A stretch of 11,842 bases of DNA, taken from assembly GCA_900617975.1 (NCBI GenBank), contig UZAE01001718.1:1-11842 (forward strand), in the 5' to 3' direction. Origin of the DNA: Rodentolepis nana (lineage: Eukaryota; Platyhelminthes; Cestoda; Cyclophyllidea; Hymenolepididae). Shown piece after piece: positions 1 to 6,300 of the stretch; the first letter of the stretch is position 1, and every line of letters starts with the position of its first letter. The notes below the pieces were generated by a model. The model had not been told where the DNA came from, searched no databases, and saw only the letters and a program-made list of their open reading frames with translations. The position numbers were made by a program, and so were the translations under genes.

Positions 1-2220
1 AATTGCAAGCAAGACATCTGCCCTGAACCCTGTCCAGTGGAACCACAATGTTGCGAGATTCCATGTTGCGAGCCTCCAAAGTGTGAGCCCCAATGTTGCG
101 AGACTCCAAAATGTGAGCCTGAGTGTTGCGAGACACCATGTGATCCTTGTCCACCACCATGTCCACAAGATCCCTGCTGCCCCGATATAAAAGATTGTAT
201 GCTCAAGGTAGTGGAATTCCTAACTTGTAAAGCGGCTGCTTGCCCACAGCCGTGTGTGGAGGAGCCACAATGCTGCGAGACTCCATGCTGTGAGCCTCAA
301 TGCTGTGAGACTCCACAATGTGAGCCCCAATGTTGTGAGACACCATGTGATCCTTGTCCACAACCATGTCCACAAGATCCCTGCTGCCCCGATATAAAAG
401 AATGCATGCTCAAGGTGGTTGAATTCTTGACTTGCAAGGCAGCTGCCTGCCCAAAAACGTGTGTGGAGGAGCCCCAATGCTGCGAGACTCCGTGCTGTGA
501 GGCTCCAAAATGTGAGCCTCAATGTTGCGAGACACCATGCGATCCTTGTCCACAACCATGTCCACAAGATCCCTGCTGCCCGGATATAAAAGAATGCATG
601 CTCAAGGTGTTGGATTTCTTAACTTGTAAAGCGGCTGCCTGTCCACAACCATGTGTAGAGGAGCCACAATGCTGCGAGACTCCATGCTGTGAGCCTCAAT
701 GCTGTGAGACTCCACAATGTGAGCCCCAATGTTGCGAGACACCATGTGATCCTTGTCCACCACCATGTCCACAAGATCCCTGCTGCCCCGATATAAAAGA
801 ATGCATGCTCAAGGTGTTGGATTTCTTAACTTGTAAAGCGGCTGCCTGTCCACAACCATGTGTAGAGGAGCCACAATGCTGCGAGACTCCATGCTGTGAG
901 CCTCAATGCTGTGAGACTCCACAATGTGAGCCCCAATGTTGCGATTCACCATGTGATCCTTGTCCACAACCATGTCCACAAGATCCCTGCTGCCCCGATA
1001 TAAAAGAATGCATGCTCAAGGTGGTTGAATTCTTGACTTGCAAAGCAGCTGCCTGCCCAAAACCGTGTGTGGAGGAACCCCAATGCTGCGAGACTCCGTG
1101 CTGTGAGCCTCAATGCTGTGAGACTCCAAAATGTGAGCCTCAGTGTTGCGAGACACCATGTGATCCCTGTCCACCACCATGTCCACAGGATCCCTGCTGC
1201 CCAGACATAAAAGAATGTATGCTCAAGGTGGTGGAATTCTTGACTTGCAAAGCAGCTGCCTGCCCACAACCGTGTGTGGAGGAGGCACAATGCTGTGAGC
1301 CACAATGTGATCCTTGTCCACCACCATGTCCACAAGATCCCTGCTGCCCCGATATAAAAGATTGCATGCTCAAGGTGTTAGATTTCTTAACATGCAAAGC
1401 GGCTGCCTGTCCACAACCGTGTGTGGAGGAGCCACAATGCTGCGAGACTCCGTGCTGTGAGCCTCAATGTTGTGAGACACCATGTGATCCTTGTCCACCA
1501 CCATGTCCACAAGACCCCTGTAGCCCAGAAATAAAAAATTGTATGCTCAAGGTGGTGGAATTCTTAACATGCAAAGCGGCTGCCTGCCCAGAACCATGTG
1601 TGGAGGAGCCACAATGCTGCGAGACTCCGTGCTGTGAGCCTCAATGTTGTGAGACACCATGCGATCCTTGTCCACCACCATGTCCACAAGATCCCTGCTG
1701 CCCCGATATAAAAGATTGCATGCTCAAGGTGTTAGATTTCTTAACATGCAAAGCGGCTGCCTGTCCACAACCGTGTGTGGAGGAGCCACAATGCTGCGAG
1801 ACTCCGTGCTGTGAGCCTCAATGTTGTGAGACACCATGTGACCCCTGTCAACCCGCATGTCCACAAGATCCCTGTAGCCCCGATATAAAAGAGTGTATGA
1901 TCAAGGTGATGGATTTCTTAACTTGCAAATCCGCCGCCTGCCCCAAACCTTGCAAAACGGAGACTAAATGCTGCGTGAAGCCATGTGAGCCATGTAAACC
2001 AGCATGTCCACAAGACACCTGCTGCGATATTAAAGATTGCTTTCTCAAGTTGGCAGATTATTTAAACTGCAAATATCCGGACTGTCCGAAAAAATGTGAA
2101 AAAAAAACATGCTACTCAGCAAAACCCGTTTGCAAGCCATGCCCACAGCCTTGTGAAAATCCTTGCGATGACTTATCTCCGTGTCTCCTCAAAATTGCCA
2201 ACGCGCTTCGCCAATGCTGC
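1..2220 (+). repeat. In-frame tandem coding repeat array, 12 recognisable cores
   Basis: The Asp/Glu codon opening each core lies at 184, 391, 583, 790, 997, 1204, 1351, 1528, 1705, 1882, 2026 and 2167. The spacings are 207, 192, 207, 207, 207, 147, 177, 177, 177, 144 and 141 bp. Among the first ten units the lengths differ only by multiples of 15 bp, one pentapeptide block. Units 1-10 are nearly identical at DNA level. Units 11 and 12 are clearly diverged (DIKDCFLKLADYLNCK; DDLSPCLLKIANALRQCC). Bases 1-60 are the diverged tail of a still earlier unit. Several open antisense frames across the array are by-products of the repetition. Confidence 0.93.
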
Positions 2221-2598
2221 GGATCCAAGCCACAATCTAATCCATGCTCCCGAGCTACAAAGTCTACAAGGCATACGAAGTCAACCAGATCAACGTGTGT
2301 GCCCACACAAGTTATTCTGAAACCTCTGGTTTTCAAGCCAGTTGCAACGACACAAACTAAGTGCAGAGTACCGTCAACGAAAAAATGCCCCAAACCAACT
2401 CAATCGGCTGTATGCAACAACCCCTGCAAGCCAATCAAGCGAGTCAAATCTACCAAAAAGTCAACAAGGCCAACAGTAAAGGCATCGTTCGCAAAACCAG
2501 TGATTCTGCCTACAGGACCGGAATCCCGTCCTTACCTCATGCGCCTCATTCAGAAAGTTGATCCTGAGCTAGCTGTTTGCCTCAACAATTCCTTATGA
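1..2598 (+). CDS. Cys/Pro-rich tandem-repeat structural-type protein, 5' partial
   Basis: The frame is open from base 1 to the TGA at 2596-2598, giving 865 codons. The GTG at 37 is an internal valine: the residues before it (NCKQDICPEPCP) are the tail of one more upstream repeat, so the start codon and any signal peptide lie outside the window. The body is a series of modules, each with a core like CPDIKECMLKVVEFLTCK, then AAACPQPC, then a linker of pentapeptides such as CCETP, CCEPQ and QCEPQ, then CDPCPPPCPQDP. A 69-residue unit has 18 Cys and 15 Pro, and the modules contain no Gly. After twelve cores comes a tail of about 120 residues rich in Lys, Arg, Ser and Thr, with motifs such as KSTRHTKSTRST and KSTKKSTRPT. 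I recognise no named family. The composition resembles disulphide-linked structural proteins in a general way (sperm-tail, eggshell, silk or cuticle types), but it lacks the Cys-Gly-Pro motif of the insect Mst(3)CGP sperm proteins. Function unknown. No intron is visible. Confidence 0.85.
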   Translation, partial: NCKQDICPEPCPVEPQCCEIPCCEPPKCEPQCCETPKCEPECCETPCDPCPPPCPQDPCCPDIKDCMLKVVEFLTCKAAACPQPCVEEPQCCETPCCEPQCCETPQCEPQCCETPCDPCPQPCPQDPCCPDIKECMLKVVEFLTCKAAACPKTCVEEPQCCETPCCEAPKCEPQCCETPCDPCPQPCPQDPCCPDIKECMLKVLDFLTCKAAACPQPCVEEPQCCETPCCEPQCCETPQCEPQCCETPCDPCPPPCPQDPCCPDIKECMLKVLDFLTCKAAACPQPCVEEPQCCETPCCEPQCCETPQCEPQCCDSPCDPCPQPCPQDPCCPDIKECMLKVVEFLTCKAAACPKPCVEEPQCCETPCCEPQCCETPKCEPQCCETPCDPCPPPCPQDPCCPDIKECMLKVVEFLTCKAAACPQPCVEEAQCCEPQCDPCPPPCPQDPCCPDIKDCMLKVLDFLTCKAAACPQPCVEEPQCCETPCCEPQCCETPCDPCPPPCPQDPCSPEIKNCMLKVVEFLTCKAAACPEPCVEEPQCCETPCCEPQCCETPCDPCPPPCPQDPCCPDIKDCMLKVLDFLTCKAAACPQPCVEEPQCCETPCCEPQCCETPCDPCQPACPQDPCSPDIKECMIKVMDFLTCKSAACPKPCKTETKCCVKPCEPCKPACPQDTCCDIKDCFLKLADYLNCKYPDCPKKCEKKTCYSAKPVCKPCPQPCENPCDDLSPCLLKIANALRQCCGSKPQSNPCSRATKSTRHTKSTRSTCVPTQVILKPLVFKPVATTQTKCRVPSTKKCPKPTQSAVCNNPCKPIKRVKSTKKSTRPTVKASFAKPVILPTGPESRPYLMRLIQKVDPELAVCLNNSL

Positions 2599-2623
2599 AT
2601 CACCATATGAAAATCAACAATTT

Positions 2624-2629
2624 AATAAA
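2624..2629 (+). terminator. Polyadenylation signal of the Cys-rich repeat gene
   Basis: An AATAAA hexamer begins 26 nt after the TGA stop at 2596-2598 and is followed by T/GT-rich sequence (about 2640-2685). This fits cleavage near 2640-2650 and a very short 3' UTR. It supports the ORF being the true 3' end of an expressed gene. Confidence 0.7.
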
Positions 2630-2810
2630 ATAATTGATCGGTCTATTTCTTGCTTTGTACTTTAATGGTATGTGTACTATGGTGATCCGAAAGACTTCAA
2701 ACTTACTAACATCTGACACATGCCGTCTTTACAGTAAATTTACTATTTATATATGTGAAACCAATCTTAAGCTCCTCATCTCAATACACTACGAATAGGC
2801 TATTAAGGCT

Positions 2811-2856
2811 CTTCTCTCTCTCTCTAACACACACACACACACACACACACGCACAC
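2811..2856. repeat. Compound microsatellite (CT)n-(AC)n
   Basis: A CT run at about 2813-2825 is followed by an uninterrupted AC run at about 2827-2850. One G interruption follows, then a few more CA units to 2856. Confidence 0.95.
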
Positions 2857-3833
2857 CCCATCCTGGCTGACGCGAAACAGTCAACTGACCATTAAGCTAA
2901 TACTCACCGAACTGATGCCAACTATCAAAAGATATAATACACTTTTCCATACATTCTGCTTTCAACACAGGTTCGATCCACTCATCCCTTCTTCCCTTTG
3001 CCATAATGACACTTCATAGCGCTACTTTCCTGACGTAGCCGAAACTAATTACCACACTTACACTCTCATTTCGTCACCTATTCACTTCATCCCAATCTCA
3101 ACAAGGCGACTTACAATCTATAAGTTAGATCTCTCACTCCACTTTGACAGTCCTCAACTTCTACTTCAATTGGCACAGCTCAATCCTCTCAAATATCTCC
3201 AGCCAGAAGGCTCTGGAGGACATTAGATACACTCTATCCTACTCGTTCCATCTACATACATGGGGAAGACCAACGTTTTCGTTTTTTATAACAAGGTTGA
3301 GGATATATCCTAGTGGAACCATATATACCAATTGGTGGGGTTTCTTAACAATACCGAATAGGCACCAGTGACGATTATTAACTGGGGGTTGGGTATAGAA
3401 GTCGTACCTTCAAGAAGTAAATACATAAACAGCCCACACTCCGCTTCGTATGGCAGTAAAACAATGCCTTTATTCAAGGCTTCGTTTCATATTCCAAACC
3501 AGGCTACCACTTACAGGCCATAGATCCGATTGCCAACGAGCCGTTGTTCTCACTATAGTTAACGTTGAAATGGAATGTTGTGCCACGCCATGTCGCATCT
3601 ATGAGCAGAATGGTACTTAACTTTGGATGTTATCCGTGAATGATATTACCAATCAGACGATTCGACATTTCGTACATGTACGATGCACTCGAGACTTCTA
3701 TTTCAAGCGCGTTCACCTCCATGGATAACAAGCTAACTCAAAGAAGGGAAACAAGGGCCAATCTAATTATAACCGTCATACTTTCGGAAGAGGGGAGCTG
3801 GCAGTCGTGGTGTTTCAGATAAATATCATGACC

Positions 3834-3888
3834 TGTGTGTGTATATGCGTGTGTTTGTGTGTGGATGTGGGTGAGGGTGTGGATGTGA
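3834..3888. repeat. Imperfect GT-rich simple repeat
   Basis: The tract is made of TGTG units broken by single substitutions (tgtgtgtgtatatgcgtgtg and similar), grading into GTGGATGTGGGTGAGGGTGTGG. It looks like a degenerate GT microsatellite. A predicted 70-codon frame across it is low-complexity and not credible as a gene. Confidence 0.85.
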
Positions 3889-4571
3889 TTACCATTCTAC
3901 ATGCCGATGCATGGCACTATGTAGCACCATCGTTTAGGCGAAGTGGAATCCCCTCACATGATTATGTGACATTTCGGAATTACAGTCCAAGTGCCGAAAT
4001 TAGAAGCACCGACAAATAGCGTAAGTCCTCGTGAACATAGAAACATTTCCTTCAATTCAGCCACAATCACATACAGTAAACTGCAAAGCATTCCAAGTCA
4101 AACAAGTACTTCCGAGGATACACCGAGTTCTCACGAATAATGAGAAAAAAAACCAGAAAACTGAATAATAACTTCCTCAAGGGGAAATAGTTTCCAATTA
4201 CTCAATGGTAAATTCTCTTCTTCACAGTAATGGAAAAGACGTATCATTCAATTTGTGCTAATCCTCGGGCCTCCTCTAATCAATCCAACATCTCAAGTCG
4301 ACAACTAAATCGCAAGCGTCCTGATGATTTATCCTAAGGACAAGCTGCTTCTCATTTAAAGTGCAAGAGCTATCAACATGTGACATGCCATTAGCAAAGA
4401 GTTAACTTGGAGTAGGTAGTTTTGAGGTTTAAATGAAAATATCACTTGACGCATTTTGTAAATGAGAAAATTACGCATATGATAGTACTGTTGAAGAAAT
4501 GATTAAAAAGTCCGATTTCGTTCAAATGATGCCCGATGACGAAAAAAGTGCTAAAAGTGCAATCGAGGTAG

Positions 4572-4580
4572 TATAAAAAG
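4572..4580 (+). promoter_or_regulatory. TATA box upstream of the small Cys-rich paralogue
   Basis: TATAAAAAG lies 55 nt before the ATG at 4627. Transcription would be expected to start about 30 nt downstream, near 4600-4610, giving a 5' UTR of roughly 20-25 nt. The position fits a compact promoter for the Cys-rich paralogue. No expression evidence is available from sequence alone. Confidence 0.5.
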
Positions 4581-4626
4581 AAGCAAACAGAAATTTGATG
4601 CATCGACTCATCGAAGCAATCAAAGA

Positions 4627-5008
4627 ATGTGCTCGAAACAAGCAGCTCCAGTAGAAAACTGCTGTCCACAAGAACCCCCATCCTGCTGTGATATTAGGGA
4701 TTGCGTGCTCAAGTTGGTGGAATACCTAGACTGCAAAACAACTAACTGCCCCAAACCGTGTGTAGTGGAGCCTCCATGCTGCGAGACCCCAAAGTGCACA
4801 CAGCGGACAACTGCCCAAAACCGTGCATGGAGCAGATGTTAACCAAGAAGAAGTGCCCTTAGATTGTTGTGTGTATTGAGTGCTAAGAAAAGTAAAATCC
4901 CCCTCTATGATATCTAATGGCAACCTTGCAAACCTCCATGTTCACTGCTCCCCATCTTCTAATATCAAAAAATGCACGCTTAATTTGCTGCTATGCTTAA
5001 ACAAGTAA
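4627..5008 (+). pseudogene. Decayed two-module paralogue of the Cys-rich repeat gene
   Basis: An ATG at 4627 opens a 71-codon frame ending at TAA 4840-4842. It starts MCSKQAAPVENCCPQ and carries one complete module: CCDIRDCVLKLVEYLDCK, then NCPKPC, then CCETPKC. This is plainly related to the 1-2598 gene. After the CCETPKC block the frame loses its Cys/Pro character. The repeat character resumes in frame 3 from about 4806 (DNCPKPCMEQ, to TAG 4860-4862), then in frame 1 at 4918-4944 (WQPCKPPCS), then in frame 2 at 4946-5008 (CSPSSNIKKCTLNLLLCLNK, a degraded second core). So an ancestral frame of at least two modules was broken by frameshifts and stops. The first module resembles the divergent terminal unit 11 of the large gene (CC directly before DI, LKL.[ED]YL.CK) more than the homogenised units. 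It could still be transcribed, and translation of the short intact frame is possible. No clear AATAAA follows. Confidence 0.75.
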
Positions 5009-5956
5009 TTCATCCAATCTTAGCACTCAGAATGAGTTCGAATATTTATATTTCTAATATAATTTTTCATATAACAAAAACTCCAGTCTTTTTCATCTTC
5101 CTAAAAACATACCTATGGAAAAGAAACACACATATTCTAGTTATTATAGAAAAAAATCATTCGAACTCAACGAGAATGTTCTACACTAAACTGTAAAAAT
5201 AATTTACATCTCATAAAATGTTTGGAAAGAAACTATAAAGCAGAAATATTTACTTTGACAACTTCGAAAATTTGTTGTAATATGTTACGTTCAATTCCCA
5301 ATATTATAACAATATAACTCGATCGTCATTTCAAATCCTAATACCCTGATGATAACATGCAAAAATTAACTTCTACGCCTTTAAATTTGACATAGATAGT
5401 TATGTGTACAAATTTCATTACAATTTATTATCTTGAAATGCATCTAAAATAGACGAAATGGAATAATTGTAGGGAATTCTTCTAGCCACAATAGGGGGAA
5501 GTTATTGCTAAATAAGGAATTCTATTATTAGTGCAGAGAGCTAACCTCATTTCTGATTTTCTGTGATTCTGAGAGACTTCGGCTACATGATCGCTGAAAT
5601 CGCCTATATCGATTTTCTATATTCATTTGTATGTCTAGATGGATTTTTGTTAAATGTGGATCTAAAATAAGATTGCAACTTTTAACCAACCGACTGACCA
5701 TATTCTCACCTTAAGTACTAAGCAAAACGAGTTGATGTGATGTCTTCTGCGGAGTGCCGATATTCAGATATTTATTTTCGTTAATTAGTAAATAAAAGCA
5801 CACAAATTGTTTACTACATTTATTTTATGCTTCCTTCCCAACTTACTTATAAAGTTGTTTCTTCCGAACTACTGAAACAAATTTGGAGGCAGAGAACGTT
5901 CTCCGCCAACTGGATATACCTACTTAAAGTTTCTTCCCTTAAAAATATTCCCTGTC
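5009..5956. other. AT-rich intergenic region, no gene recognised
   Basis: This stretch is very AT-rich, with stops in all frames and only short incidental ORFs (for example 4993-5196 +). I see no domain, no exon with good splice borders and no continuation of the Cys-rich repeats. The only notable structure is the short palindrome at 5888-5907. Confidence 0.6.
5888..5907. promoter_or_regulatory. 20-bp near-perfect palindrome with heat-shock-element-like centre
   Basis: Bases 5888-5907 form an inverted repeat with 9 of 10 pairs matching, centred on AACGTT. The inner 10 bases, AGAACGTTCT, fit the nGAAnnTTCn dyad bound by heat shock factor. It lies just downstream of the putative 3' end of the minus-strand transporter gene and about 880 bp after the Cys-rich pseudogene, with no promoter recognised beside it. 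A functional role is unproven. Confidence 0.25.
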
Positions 5957-5972
5957 CTCTCTCTCTCTCTCT
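5957..5972. repeat. (CT)8 microsatellite
   Basis: Eight uninterrupted CT units lie beside the AT-rich region, close to the putative end of the minus-strand transporter transcript. Confidence 0.9.
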
Positions 5973-5980
5973 AATCCAAT

Positions 5981-5986
5981 TTTATT
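5981..5986 (-). terminator. Possible polyadenylation signal of the MATE transporter gene
   Basis: TTTATT on the + strand reads AATAAA on the minus strand. It lies about 310 nt downstream of the last confident transporter exon, in the correct orientation. No other AATAAA was noticed between this site and that exon, so this is the best candidate for its 3' end. It is a single hexamer and could occur by chance in AT-rich DNA. Confidence 0.35.
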
Positions 5987-6300
5987 GAGGATAATTTGGG
6001 ATTGCTAGCTGGAAAGATAAAAGTAGGGTTGAAGTGCCATAATTCACGGACTTAGATCTAGTATTGACATCTGATTCAATGCAATCACTTTCAAATGATC
6101 TCTTCAAGGGCAGTAATATATATATGACTGTGTAAAGAGAGGAGGGAATGAAAATGACAAATCTCATGGGCAAAAAGCCACTTCCTCTTTAGAACTAGGG
6201 CTTTTCACTCGCTTGTACAACGTGGCATAGTATAATTCATGCTAACACTGTTGGGAACCAAAGGAATACGTATTTTAAAATTTGTGAATATCAGGCTTAC

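Larger units (their letters stand above)
2647..4560. other. Intergenic region, no gene recognised
   Basis: I see no convincing gene in this stretch of about 1.9 kb. Open frames of 60-75 codons occur on the + strand (3144-3371, 3640-3822, 3807-4019), but they show no recognisable domain, no repeat relation to the Cys-rich gene and no supporting signals. The region holds a CT/CA microsatellite and a GT-rich tract, listed separately. Parts of 3100-3620 have a more even base composition and could be old transposon debris, but I cannot assign a family. Confidence 0.6.

Noticed and set aside
37..39. GTG as the start codon of the Cys-rich gene
   Set aside because: The same frame is open back to base 1 and encodes repeat-like residues (NCKQDICPEPCP). 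The GTG corresponds to the Val of the VEEPQCC motif, so it is internal.
220..2048. Antisense open frames across the repeat array (for example 220-567, 946-1335, 1140-1397, 1848-2048 on the minus strand)
   Set aside because: They are mirror images of the tandem repeat, with repeated Trp/Leu-rich text and no independent signals.
3567..3605. VEMECCATPC-like translation resembling the VEEPQCCETPC motif
   Set aside because: Only about ten residues match, there is no core nearby and the frame stops at once. Chance cannot be excluded.
4442..4681. 79-codon minus-strand frame
   Set aside because: It overlaps the promoter and coding start of the Cys-rich paralogue, and its sequence shows no domain.
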